Shown one piece after another: positions 48,638-59,995 of a stretch of 64,000 nucleotides of DNA. The stretch's first letter is position 1; each line of letters begins with the position of its first letter. This DNA is from Gaeumannomyces sp. JS-464 (Eukaryota; Ascomycota; Sordariomycetes; Magnaporthales; Magnaporthaceae): contig NGZR01000001.1 of assembly GCA_002197995.1 (NCBI GenBank), positions 1,488,001-1,552,000 of the forward strand. Direction: 5' to 3'. Position numbers and translations under genes: made by a program. The notes beneath the pieces are model-generated. The model saw only the letters and a list, made by a program, of their open reading frames with translations. It did no database searches and was not told the origin of the DNA.

Positions 48638-51600
48638 TCAGTCGAATCCCGCCGTTCTGATGCTCAGTCGCTCGACCTCGTCCGACATCTTGGACAAGGC
48701 TTCGAGCACCTGCATTGCCTTGTCGCCCGTCGATACCCCCAGTACTTCTTCATTTCTGTGATGAGGTCCCTGCAGAAGTTCTTTGTGTAGTTTGTCAGCC
48801 ACAGGTAGTAGTCTCTGACCCATTCCCGCCAGTACTCGACGATTTGGACCTGGTCGGCTGGGTTTTGCCGGTTCCACTCGATCTGCGCGTGCGCGAGCTG
48901 CCTGCCAACGGTTGATCACCGTGGTCAGGCGGCCGTTGGGGTCCGGGTGGCTCCGCATGTTCAGGTAGTTGATGGTCGAGATGGCTGCCCGGAGCTTGCT
49001 GAGCACATAGTCGGCTTCGTTTTGATCCGAACACAGGGCAGTCCACCGTGCTCGAGACAAGGCATCCTCGCCCATTGCCAGCTGATCTCGGGCCACCCAG
49101 CATCAAAAAAAGTCAGCAACTCTGCTCGGCTCCTTCCTGCCCCTTTTTCCGTGCGCAAAGAGGAAACACAGCGAGACTCACGTGGCCCTTGGCGGCGTTG
49201 ATGTCCTCGTGGACGCCGCTGAAAGATGCGATGTTCTGCCTGCTGCCTAGGCATTCCATGACCCGGCCGAACAGCCGCACATAGTCGTTGCCCCTGGAAG
49301 GGGCGGCGGCGTTCCAGGGAACGGCGAGACGCTTGCGACGCGGAAAAAACTCACGCTGACCGCGCCCGTCCTGGCCACTGCCCCACTCCTTAATCTGTTT
49401 TTTTTTTTTTTTTTTTTGGAAAAGTGTTCAGCTTGTCAGCAACACGAGCTGGTGTTAGGATAGGGGTTAAAAGCTGCAGCCTCTGCCTACCTCCCAGCTA
49501 CTGCATTCTCCAGAAATGTAGCCATGACGTTGCCGTCGAATGGGTGCTCGACTGCAGTTCAAAGCACCAAATTTAGCTGGAGGGTCATCGTGCACGAAAA
49601 TTTGATCACCAGTCAACGCTTACTCTGGTACCACCGTCCATTGGGCGTTCTTTCGAGGCCCAGCTGGAGGTTCCCACAGTCGTCGAAGCTGGCGTAGTCA
49701 ATGAGCTCGTCAAAGATTGGATGGTTAAGGGGCCATTGTGATGGAGAATCGTACTGTTTGGCATTTTATCGTTAGAAAGGGGGGGCCTTGGTCGAGACAA
49801 GCCAAAGTATGCCGATGGGGATGGTTCCAAAATGCTTACGGCTGGCAAAGTAACTGTGAAGGCAAAAGTCCTCCCCTGCGCGTCCACGAGGTGGGCCGTG
49901 TAGTCTCTCGCGTCGGACCTCTTCTCGACCCAGTGGACGTCCCTGGGCGTCCTGCTGACCGCCATGAGCGGCTGCGAGGGCGTCAACGAGCGCCGGCTGA
50001 GGAGGGTGCCGCCGCAGTCGCCGTCGCGACGGCAGAAGCCGTTGATACAGTCGACCTCTTTGCTCCCGCCAACTCGGCCCGCCCACGTGTAGGGGCTGCA
50101 GACCAGGTCGTGGCAGAACTGGATCGGGCCGTCCTTCTCCCACTCGTGGTATTCTTGGCAAAGGGCTTCAGCTTTGAGATCTTGAGGTTCTGCCACTTGC
50201 CGCCGATGTACTGGTCCCATAGCTCGGTCATGACCTTGACCATTTCCGATACCACCCTTGCCGTCAGGATGCTCAGGCAGAGGTCCTCGGTCGCCGACTG
50301 GCCGGGGTTGGTGGCGCGCTTTACCAAGGCGCTTGGGGTCTGGGCGCCGTCTCCCAGGAGCAGGTCTGGGACCGCGGCTCGCCTGTTGAGGATCGACCCC
50401 GGGTTGCTGCAGTATGGGTCCTCGAGCCATTTCTTCAGGGCGTTCTCGTAGTCGTTCAGCCTGTCGTTCCTCTTCTCGATCGTGTCGTAGTAGTCCGGGA
50501 CGCAGCAGTTGGCCTTGCCGCCCCCCTTGCAGCCCTCGGCCTTGGAGTCGAGGGCGACCCTGACGCGGTCGCTGGGGCAGTTGTTGCGGCAGAAGCCCTC
50601 ATCGCTGGGGCCCAGGCCGTAGTCGTACCATTTGCAGTCGGAAAAGGTGGCCTTCTTGTTGCTGGCGTTGCAGCACAGGTTTGTCTTTTTTTGGCTGAAG
50701 CAGTTTGCGCCGCCCATGCCGGTCCCGGACGACACCAGAAGCGTGTTCTGGTCCGACCATTTAGTCTTGGCCCACTCCATCGGGCAAGTATCCCCCGCGT
50801 CGCAGCCGATGTGGCAGTTCATATAGAGCTGGAGGCTCTTTGTGTCCCGCGAGCAGCACGCGTACTGCCACAGCCCGTTGTTGCAGTACTGGCTGTTGCC
50901 GCCCACAACGCCGTAGCCCTCCGGGCAGTCGGGGCTGCAGCGGCCGTTGTTGTGGTTGTACCACCCGCACTTTGGCAGCTTCTGGTCCGGCGGACAGCAG
51001 AAGGCGTGCGAACCGATACCCCCGCAACCGCCTCCGTCGAGCATGTACTCGTTGGTCCTGGCCCCGGGGTCCTCGCGCTTCATGTGGATCCAGCCATTCG
51101 GGCAGCCTTCGCCGCAGTTGGTCCATTTACATTGCGGTATCGGCTTATTGATCTTCTGGTATGCGTCGTCCGAGCCGTCGGTCACGGGCAACGCCGCCGT
51201 GATCTTGCGGTTAGCGACTTTGGCCAGCGCCTTGTTGTACTTGGCCTCCTTGGTATCGTGGCTGATGGCCCAAACCATAAGCCCGCCGAGGCACATGGAC
51301 TGCGCGTACTCCGATTTGAGCTTAAAGGTTTCCTCGTCGTCGTACGACACCCACTGGTTGCCCCAGGAAGCCACTTTGGATGCCTCTTTTTCGTACAGCT
51401 TGGGCGTAACTCCGTTTTTTTTAACCAGGTCGTCGATCTCGGAGTTGAGCAGGATGCCAATCTCTCTGCTGCAGTCTCCCTTTTCCGCCCCCGACTCGAA
51501 CGTACAGCCAGGCTCTATACAGGATGGGCTGGTAACGGTGAAAGCGCGGCCATAAAAGCCAAGGCCAAGAACAACGGTGCCAGGATCAATGTCGTTTCTC

Positions 51601-52894
51601 CAGATCAGCTCCAGGGCCTGGTCGATTTCTGTCAGGTTGGTGTGGGTGTTGAGGAAGGCGCCTGTCCATTTGTTGCCTTTGTCCCATGTACCGTGCAAGT
51701 CATAGGACCTACGAATTCCGTTTCTGTTAGCTGCTGGGACTCCTAGCCTGATCAGGGGAAGCCGCCTAGAACACTCACATAACATTAAACCAGTCGACAG
51801 TTTTTGACTGCGCGTGGTTGCTGATTAGCAACGTGTCCTTAAAAAAAAAATATAAAAAAAAGCTTGCTGTGGCGAACAAGGGCATACCAATGCTTTGAGA
51901 TCAAAGTGCTGCAAATACCAGTAAGATGCCGGGACCGTGATCGAGATGCCCTTCCTGCTCGGCCGCAGCGAGTCCCTGAGGCGAGCCATAAATTTGGGGA
52001 AATTGTCAAAATCCACTTCCCTGCCGGACCTGTCATCCGCAGCAGGATACTCCCAGTCCAGGTCGACGCCGTCAAAACCGTAGGTGGACATGAAAGACAT
52101 GAGAGATTCGATAAAGGCCCTTTGCCGAGGTACCGAAGCGGCAATATCGGAAAAGGTCGTCGCCGTTGGGCCTGGGTCGTTAAACGTCCAGCCACCAATG
52201 GCGATGAAGATTTTAAGGTCAGGATCCTGCTTTTTGACCAGCATCAATCGCTTGTAGAGGTTGACGTCTGCCTGCGTCGCCGGCATGACCTTGAACGAGA
52301 CAGGGTCGATCGTGGCGAAAGCAAAGTTGATGTGCGTATACAGCCCGATGGGGATCTGCTCAGGCCAAAAGACATTGCATGGCCGGTTCGAGGCCCATCC
52401 TTCAAAATAGCCAATGACACGCGGGTTTCCGCTGTTCTTGGAGCATGTCTTGTGCTCAACCTTCTTGTCACCGCAGAAGTCCTTGGTGGTCTAGCGAGGT
52501 AGGAAGGCAGGTCAGTGAGTGGTTCCTTGGGAAACATCCCGGCCCTGCTAGACTTACACCACAGTATCCATGCTTGGAGCAGCAGACATTCAGAGGGCAC
52601 TTGTCTCTCTTTGACCACTCAGACCCATAGCCCGGATTGCACTCGGATTTGCGGCCACAGTCCGATATGCAGTTTGCGCCGCAGACTTGACGAGGGTGAC
52701 GGCAGGTTAGTTTGCTTGCTCGCCTAATGGTCATGGGCCGTCAAGTCACTGCGCCAAAACTTACAGTCCGGTCCAAAGCCACAGTTTCCAAACTTGTTGC
52801 AGCATCCTTCCTTGCAGTTGCTCGTAGGACTGCATGTCTGGCTGACGACCAGCCCAGAAAAGAAGGCTAGAAGCAGAAACGAAAAAAGTTGCAT
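48638..52894 (-). CDS. Secreted GH18 chitinase, killer-toxin-like type, with CBM18 modules
   Basis: Hydrolyses beta-1,4 bonds of chitin by substrate-assisted catalysis. The start at 52894 gives the signal peptide MQLFSFLLLAFFSGLVVSQ. Exon 1 (to 52765) has a short Cys-rich module NCKEGCCNKFGNCGFGPDC. Exon 2 (52685-52558) and the start of exon 3 hold CBM18 (CPLNVCCSKHGYCG, then TTKDFCG). GH18 occupies exons 3-5 (52490-51888, 51807-51779, 51708 onward): GYFEGWASNRPC, KIFIAIGGWTFND, the catalytic DGVDLDWEYP with Glu near residue 226, and MSYDLHGTW across an intron. After GH18 come Cys-rich modules (CGWYNHNNGRCSPDCPEGYG and similar). Later exons are 49753-49624 (WPLNHPIFDELIDYASFDDC) and 49551-49491, then YVRLFGRVMECLGSRQNIA and a helical tail ending at 48638. 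This layout is the fungal subgroup C chitinase form related to yeast killer-toxin chitinase subunits. Frame slips occur near 50160 (one T missing), at about 49310-49400 and at about 48735-48905. It is divergent from a LysM gene. Confidence 0.9.
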
Positions 52895-53678
52895 GGTGGC
52901 AACACCAGGGGAGGCTCCAACTAGATGCAAAGGGCAAGCCGCAGCAATATGCTCAAGCTTATCATACCAGTTCGACCGGTTCGTGCCTTGCAGCCAGCCT
53001 GCTTCACTTATAAACGATGTCTGTCATGATGGCACTTTAACAGACCAGCAAAGGAGCCAGGCACACGGGGGGTATGGCAAAGGGACTCCGTGGCGAATCG
53101 GATCAGCGGCTGTCATGCATGTCAGCGTGAATGCGAGGTACAACCGCGCTGTAGGTTCCCTAAGTTCCAGGCTATGGAGTCTTTGTTGGTGAAGTTGTCT
53201 CCCAAATATCAACTGAGCGATCTGGGATGTGCCTTTCACTACCGCAAAGAGGTCATGTAACCGACCGGCTGACCACCCATTCACACAGGCCGAAATATGT
53301 TAAAATGCAGGGACAGACTGGTGATATTGGTGAATCAGCTTACCGGCTAAAGGTCTCAGGGGTTCGGTAACCCCACATGCTTGGCGCCACGAGACCTGCC
53401 ACCACTAAGGGGTAGCCTTGGCGTGCTACTCTGACAGAAATTGGCATTACGTCGGATTCTTTGCCATCTTGGACTTGTCTGGGAGGCCGTATCCTCCAGT
53501 GGGAGTTATCTCATTCAATAGATCAGACACATCACGGTACCGCCCTTCAAGTGCAGCTAGAAGTTTGTCACATTTCCAAGAGTGAAACTCTGGACTCAAG
53601 AGATTGGAAGTCCCCCGTCGTCCATCTTCCCCAGGCTTCTCAAGCGACAGACGCCGGCCACCAGCCGACAACTTCCAA
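52895..53678. promoter_or_regulatory. Shared divergent promoter region, chitinase and LysM genes
   Basis: The 784 bp between the two start codons can serve both genes. CTTATAAAC at 53007-53015 reads GTTTATAAG on the minus strand, a TATA-like box about 115 bp upstream of the chitinase ATG. A small hairpin, GGGGTTCGGTAACCCC, lies at about 53359-53374. No specific operator is recognised. Co-regulation is inferred from arrangement only. Confidence 0.45.
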
Positions 53679-55159
53679 ATGCATTCCCATCTCCCCGTCT
53701 GCCTCGTCGTGGCGTGTGCCTCGCTGCAGGTAGTAGCCGGGTTTACGCTCTATGAACCCTCGGCGCTGGGCCCTGACCTTGGGGACAGCTGCATAAACTC
53801 TTTGACCGCAAACATCGACTGCCACGAGCTTGTGCGTTCGTGGGACACCCCATCCTACCGCCCGTCTTTGGGCAATGTTAGCCTGACGGACGAGGTCTGC
53901 GCGGGTACCTGTGGCGGCTCGCTGCGATTCTGGTTCAGCGCGGTCAGCTCTAGCTGTGCTGGCAAAGCTCTCCATGGCAGCGTCGCCACGAGGCTGGGTG
54001 GCTACATGTGGGCAGGCTACAACGAGACCTGTGTGAAAGACCCCAGGACGCGGCAGTATTGCAACGGTAATCTTCCCATTCTCCAAGGACCATATTCAGG
54101 TGGCCTGGCTGACGGAGCATACACAGATATCATTGCAAACTTCACTCTGGTTCCAAACTACACCCAGATGCCACAGACGGAGCTTTGCCACACTTGCTAC
54201 ATGCGCCGCTTGGCCTTTATGCAGTCATCCCGGTACTCGATCTACGACGAGTTTTACAAGGTAGAGCTTGAATACGTCTACTCAAAGTGCGGCGTGTCGG
54301 GGCCGACCGACATCCCTCCGCCTCTCACAGTCGGGAACCCGCCGGCCGCGCCTTACTGCATCACCGGGAGGCGCTACACCACCGCCGCGGGGGACACGTG
54401 CGAGTCCATCTCCAACAAAACCAGCGTCTCTTCGGCAGCGCTGTACATGGGGAACCAGGACCTGGTGCCAGACTGCAGCAGAATCGGCGCGGGCCTATCC
54501 CTCTGTGTACCCATAACCTGCCAGACATACTATGTGCGGCCGACAGACACGTGCGCCACCATTGAGGTGTCGCTGGGCCTCGAGTTTGGCATCCTGCGCA
54601 ACTACAACTCGTGGCTCGACTGGGAGTGCGAGAACCTGCAGCCCGCGACCGACTTCTATGGCAAGATGATCTGCGTCAGCCCCCAGGGCGGCACCTTCAC
54701 GGGGACCGCCAGCCCCAAACCGCCGCTGCCGACGGGCGGCTCGGACGGGTACACGGACAGCCGCGTCCCGCCGCCCGAGGGCGCCACCGTCGCCCAGGGC
54801 ACGACGCTCAACTGCGGCAGGTGGCACGTCGTGGCGCCCAGGGACTCGTGCAGCTCAATCTGCGTGCAGGGGGGCCTGACCATCTCGCTGTTCAAGACGG
54901 TCAACCCGTCCGTCAACACGGGCTCCTGCTCCCTGTCGCTTCAGGAGGCACCGCGCTGTGCACGGGGCCGACGTACAAGTGGAACGTGACGGACCCCGCC
55001 GCCACCAACAGCGTGCTCGGGACGGTTTTGCCGACGTTTACCGAAGCAGCAAGCGCGTCTAGAAGCACATCTACGGGGGAAAGGGGCGCGTCTGGAGGCA
55101 CTTCAACTGAATTAGCGAGTGCGTCTGGGAGCACAGCTACAACTTCGTCTCAGCTATAG
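53679..55159 (+). CDS. Secreted protein with three LysM domains
   Basis: LysM domains bind chitin or its oligomers; such fungal proteins protect hyphae from chitinases or mask chitin from hosts. The ATG at 53679 gives signal peptide MHSHLPVCLVVACASLQVVA; an in-frame upstream extension to 53604 lacks these properties. A Cys-rich N-terminal half (CINSLTANIDCHELV ... CHTCYMRRLAFMQSS) has several N-glycosylation sites. LysM 1 is YTTAAGDTCESISNKTSVSS to LSLCVP, LysM 2 YYVRPTDTCATIEVSLGLEF to GKMICVSP, LysM 3 WHVVAPRDSCSSICVQGGL. At about 54945 a one-base slip interrupts LysM 3; the next frame gives TALCTGPTYKWNVTDP and a Ser/Thr/Gly-rich tail ending at 55159. No introns are evident. It is adjacent and divergent to the chitinase gene, a pairing known in other fungi for subgroup C chitinases. 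Confidence 0.87.
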
Positions 55160-56141
55160 TGGCTTAGGTCAGTGTAAAATGGTATCACTGGTGCTTGGCA
55201 AGATTCACATCTCTGCTCGGCGTCGGGGCCTCTGCAAGCGAACAGTCACGGAAGCTATAGGCGCAGATAGGCTCAGGAAGAATGATCCCGAGTAATTACA
55301 TGTGGCGGCTTGGCTCCATGGCGTGACCGTATATTGATTCTCATGTGCAGTACAATATGTGGCTTAAGAGTTGGGGTTGATGAGGTTCGGCAAGGAGACT
55401 AGCCTGCTTGCGGGAGGTGTGGTGATACAGCATGATGCAAAGGTCTTTGAGATGGGGGTCAGCTGTTAATTTCGGGACGTGCAAGTGTATGCTGGCGACC
55501 ATGATCAAAGTGGCAAGGGGCCGAGAAGCCCGCATGCCGAGCGCAGGAACGAGCTGCGGGCCGGCCGACCGCCGGGCTATTGTGGCTAAAGCTCTCGGAA
55601 GTTACGATCACGTCAGCATGGGGTAGTAGACACAACGGCGTAAGCCGGCGAACGTCGACGGGCAGGCTAGAACGCCAATATTCAACGCATCGGGGTCTGG
55701 GTATATTGATATTGATCAGGAGATCATCGGATCGGCCCAGTCCGGAGGCAATTTTCAATTCCGTTCTTGATTTTCTAGGCTAAGGCAGTAAGACTTTTCC
55801 GAGAAGAGGTGCACATTCCCGACAATGCAACGCCAACGGACCAGGAAAGCGAACTTTTGCCATGCGGGTAATCACACGTGTCGAGCTCATACATGCCTGG
55901 GCGTCAGGCTGGGAGCTATAGGCCGAATGTGAGGGGAAATTTCCAAAAGTATCCAAATGGTTCCATGGTGTCAAGGGAATATCTCGTTGAAGCCATTCTG
56001 TGCGGCAACCCACCAGAGAGATAAACAATGGGTCCAGAGCTTTCGAAGAAAGAAGAGCTATTAAAAACCGCCCAGGCCTAACGTGCAAGTCTTCCTTGGT
56101 GCTACAGCATCCCCCAAGTGTTGCAGTTTCCGTTCTGAGCA
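55160..56141. other. Intergenic region between the LysM genes
   Basis: No supported gene. Short frames on both strands lack domains. The 3' part of this interval would be the promoter of the second LysM gene, but no clear TATA box was identified. Confidence 0.5.
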
Positions 56142-57361
56142 ATGAGACTCACACTCCTCTTGTGTGCCTTCGTGGCTGGCGCCGTCGCATCACGCGGACC
56201 GGGCACAAAAGTGTCCGCCGCCAGAACGGGCCTGTCGATCCCGGGACGGCACCTGACTGCACGTACTGGGAGACGGCTCTGGACAGCTCCTTCACGTGCA
56301 GCTACTTTGAGCAGTCGTACGGCATAACTCATGCAGACTTTGTGGACTGGGTGAGCACTCCATCCCAAACCCATCGCTGCCATCCAACCTTGGTCGCGTC
56401 TTTACGCTGACGAGATCTTACACCTCAGAACCCTGGTGTCAAGGCAGACTGCAGTGGCATCAAGATCGGCAACGCGTACTGCGTCGAGGTCAACTTTGGC
56501 CTGCCCCGTCCCACCACCAGGCCGACGCCCACTCCAACCACGACCAGCCCGCCAGGCACCACCACGACGGGCCCAGGCAAGCCCTCTCCGACGCAGGAGG
56601 GGCTCATTAGCACGTGCACCAAGTTCTACCGCGCCGTGTCGGGCGACACGTGCGACGGGGTTGCCCGCAAGCACGGCAACACCTTCACGTTTGCCGACTT
56701 CTTCCGCTGGAACCCGGCGGTTGGGAACACATGCAGCGGCCTCTGGGTCGACTACTGGTACTGTGTCGCGGTCCCTGGCACTCCCACATCGGGCCAGGCC
56801 CTACCACCACGAGCCAGCCGACGGGGCCGACACCCACGCAGGACGGCATCGCGGCCGACTGCCAGCGCTACCACCTCGCCGTGTCGGGCGATAGCTGTCA
56901 ACAGATTGTGGACCGCTACGGCACCTTCAGCCTCGCCGACTTTTACCGCTGGAACCCTGCGGTTGGGAACACATGCAGCGGCCTCTGGGCTGGCTACTAC
57001 TACTGCATTGGTAAGTTTTTTTTTTTCAGAGGCAGGAAGGATCAGGACTTGATGTAAAGTCAAAAGCTGACATGTTGGTGACCGCTTCCCTTTGGTAGGA
57101 GTGAGAGGCACCCCGACGACGCGCACAACAACAACCCAGCCGCCGCCGCAAGAGACATGCAACCCATCAGCGCCGACCCCTACACAGCCCGTCGCCGTCT
57201 GTGGTTGCAGGCGTTGGCACAAGGTCGCGTCAGGGAACACGTGTGACTCGCTGGCCCGGCAGTATGGCACAACGACGGCCAACATTGTGAGGTGGAACCC
57301 AAACGTCGGCTCTGACTGCAGAGGAATGTGGCTGGATTACTACGTCTGCGTAGGCGTCTAG
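56142..57361 (+). CDS. Secreted protein with four LysM domains
   Basis: The ATG at 56142 starts the signal peptide MRLTLLLCAFVAGAVASRG. Exons: 56142-56350 (donor GTGAGC), 56429-57010 (donor GTAAGT), 57099-57361. LysM 1 spans the first intron (CTYWETALDSSFTCSYFEQS, then NPGVKADCSG to NAYCVEV). Pro/Thr-rich linkers separate LysM 2 (AVSGDTCDGVARKHGNTF), LysM 3 (AVSGDSCQQIVDRYGTFSLA) and LysM 4 (VASGNTCDSLARQYGTTTAN). LysM 2 and 3 share RWNPAVGNTCSGLW exactly, so they are a recent internal duplication. Slips near 56235 and 56790 are each repaired by one extra base (a C or G in GGCC or CGGGCC). The multi-LysM, secreted, linker-rich layout is that of LysM effectors that sequester chitin oligomers. 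It lies 980 bp after the first LysM gene on the same strand. Confidence 0.88.
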
Positions 57362-58821
57362 ACCGAGAAGGCTGTGCGAAGGCGTAGTGTTGTTTCTCGG
57401 GGAGGCAGTGACTATGCCCAAGCATGTCTTCCGGATCGCCCGGACCACACGCCAGGCCATGGACTCTCGATACCTGAGCATCTAAGCCTCGTTGACTATC
57501 ACGCGGTGGAAACTTCGCACCCTCTAACAGATGGAGCTCGAGGCAAACGACCTTCGTCGTATCCTCTGTCTGGCGGCATCTGCGAAGGCGAAGGGCGGGC
57601 ACAGTTAGTCGAGAACGAACCTTGGGATAGTCATCCCAGGTCGGACCAGATAATGGCAGAGATTATTATCCCAGTGAGTCGTTAGATACTTACCAACCAG
57701 TTGGTGGAACAGCAGGAAGAGGTCACTGCCGGTTCCTGGGAGCCAGTATATCTTTCTATATATACACAACAAGTACGAAGACTGGGTTTGTATCTGAGAC
57801 ATGGATGTGCAAATGTTTGGTACTGCGTATACAATGACTCCAAGAAAACCGATTGATTGATTGATTTGATAGCAAACGAGATCTTGAGGCCCAATCTGTA
57901 TTGTATCAGCACCTAGGGAAAACGATGGAATGCGATGATCCAGAGTCGGACCAGGTGGTTTGGTGCGCAGGCGCCTAGCTGGGGCAAAGGAGGGGGAGCC
58001 GATTGGCTTTCTTGTGAGCAGTGAAGCCCGTGAGTGAACAGGATGGGCCTCGGTGAGTTCCATTTGTGCGAAAGCAGCGGTGGAAGGCGTGTTTGCCTGA
58101 CCTACTGCTGCCGAGGGATTATTAACAAAGGAAAGAGGAAGAGATATAAAGAGAAAGGTGTAGAGAGGGTGGGTGCATGGCTATTGCTAGCGGCCCTGGC
58201 TTGGCTGGGGCGCTCGGTCCCCATACCAAGGGCAGATGCTGTTACAGAAGCCGGTAGCTTCCGCGGATTCGACGAATCCTTCTGGTTGTTCTACCGGATG
58301 GCTCCAGTAGCCCCGTCGGTCGTGCTCGGGAGAGGGGTCGGCCGCGTTATGGCGTGGCGAGCCCTCTCGTGCAGCCTTGCCTCACATTGGGTCCAGTTAA
58401 GCCAAAGCCGAGGACTTTGGCTTAGTCGCCCTTTTGGTAGAAGTAGGTGGAGGCTCCTCCTGCCGAACCATGACACCTCTCCCCCAACGCAGGTGTCCCC
58501 TGTACCGGCCTAACACCAAAGATGCACAAAGACCAGAACCCCTTACAGGCTTGTGGAAGCCCAGCCCAGACGGGGCGAGGACGAGCTGTAAAAAAAAACG
58601 AGGTAGGCGGCCTTAAGAACGATGTCGCCAAAGATGGAGAAGCAGATGCCCGAGTTAGACTGGATGACACCGAAGCAGGTCGACGAGCGCGTGGTCAGGG
58701 GCCCGTAATTAATTTCTGGGATCTGTCGATTTGAGACTGGCGGATCGCTTACTATCCTGCGGAGCGGCCCGAGCCTTTCCTTTGCGGCTGGTGGGCCAAT
58801 CACTCGCACAACATCCCTGAC
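57362..58821. other. Gene-poor interval
   Basis: No frame with recognisable domains on either strand. GATTGATTGATTTGAT at about 57852-57868 is a short tandem repeat. The stretch 58100-58500 has modest open frames on both strands with no family resemblance. Confidence 0.5.
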
Positions 58822-59668
58822 ATGGAGTTCCCTCCAGCCCGGGGTCCGGACGCCGACCAGCGTTACTTGCGCGCCTTGCAGGATCGCGTCCGCTTTGCGC
58901 CACGGCGGGCATCCGCCGCGTGCCGCCGTAAGTTTTTCTCCTTTTGCCGTGGTGCAAATAATGCGTCGTTGTTAATCTTTTACATTTTTAGGCCCGAAGG
59001 TCAGCTTCGCTTCGACGCTGAAGCAAGTCGTGCGTTGGCCCTCGGCGTTCTCGCTGGTCCCGAAGGCACCGAGCTTCGTCTGTAGATCGACCATATCTAC
59101 CGGGGTCGATATAACGTGCTCGTGTTCGAGGCTGCCCATGGCCGGGCCGTTTCCACGCATCGCCGGGTCCGCGATGCCTGGAACTACTCGCCCGAGTTCG
59201 CTGTACCCCGCCGGGTGCGCGGTACCAACGTCCGAGTCTCCGGACTTGCTGCCTATGCGATTTGTTGGCATGCGGCCGTCACCTGCTCGCCTGCTCGTCG
59301 TACTTCGCGAAATCCGTCGAGGCATGCGTCTCGACCCGGACGTCGCGGCGGCCTTCCGACCTGTGGTGGAGATGCTGGTAGGCGGTTCGGGCAGTCTTCC
59401 CAGTCCTCCGGAAGCTAGATATGAGATTTTGGAGCACCTTCGTCTGTGGCGGGGCCGTGCTGCCCTCAATGCGAGCGAGGCCGATAATTTGCCTGCTCCC
59501 GCTATGCACCACACCAGTTGCACATGTCCGACAGCGAAAAGGAGCAGGTTGACTTGCGGAATGGAAGGGGCTAAACTGGGATGGGGTGCGAGTTGGCGCT
59601 TAGGGCGGTATAGGGTCGTCACAATTTTGTATGCGCTGCCCTCCGTTTTTCTTTTTAAACTTGGCTAG
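58822..59668 (+). CDS. Possible two-exon gene, unknown product
   Basis: The ATG at 58822 opens [25 protein letters not shown] intron fits at 58929-58991 (donor GTAAGT, acceptor TTTTTAG). Exon 2 stays open to 59668 and includes [20 protein letters not shown] and [21 protein letters not shown] do not recognise a family, there is no signal peptide or membrane span in the first exon, and a long overlapping minus-strand frame (59622-58972) competes with it. It could be part of a decayed mobile element, given the chromodomain fragment just beyond. Confidence 0.35.
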
Positions 59669-59689
59669 CACCGTCTTTGCCCCCTCGAA

Positions 59690-59995
59690 ACACTATCTGG
59701 GTTCCCGTGTATTATATTTTGCAGGCCTGTCTTCCCACTTAACCAAAATGTTTCTTCCCCGTCTCCGTCGACCCGTGATGCCACAATATTTTCGACCTCC
59801 CGATCTTCCCGTTCCTCTTCTAGCTCTGGAAAATCCTTAACTGGCCGAGGTCGAGAGGTGTCCCATGGTTCCAATCTGCCGATCTCCTCGGCTGGGACCT
59901 GAACCAGCTGCTCGCGCGTAAACAGGAGCACAGTCCCTTGCAAGGCAAGGCCGACATCCCTGGCTTCCACCTTTCCGTTTACCTGTATTAGGCCT
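59690..59995 (-). pseudogene. Chromodomain fragment
   Basis: On the minus strand, GLALQGTVLLFTREQLVQVP and RPRPVKDFPELEEE lead into EVENIVASRVDGDGEETF; one base out of frame it continues LVKWEDRPAKYNTREPR to a stop. This is the chromodomain pattern (E-V-E-x-I-V ... Y/F-L-V-K-W ... Y-N-T-x-E-P). The slip is repaired by one extra T in TTTT. It may be the C-terminus of a GC-rich chromovirus integrase or of a host chromatin protein; no integrase core was found upstream. Confidence 0.5.

Noticed and set aside
50691..51746. 351-codon plus-strand frame opposite the chitinase
   Set aside because: It is the antisense shadow of the GH18 and Cys-rich exons, whose family motifs are unambiguous.
57602..58063. 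Minus-strand 152-codon frame as a gene
   Set aside because: No domain, no start context, mixed composition, and no splice signals linking it to other frames.
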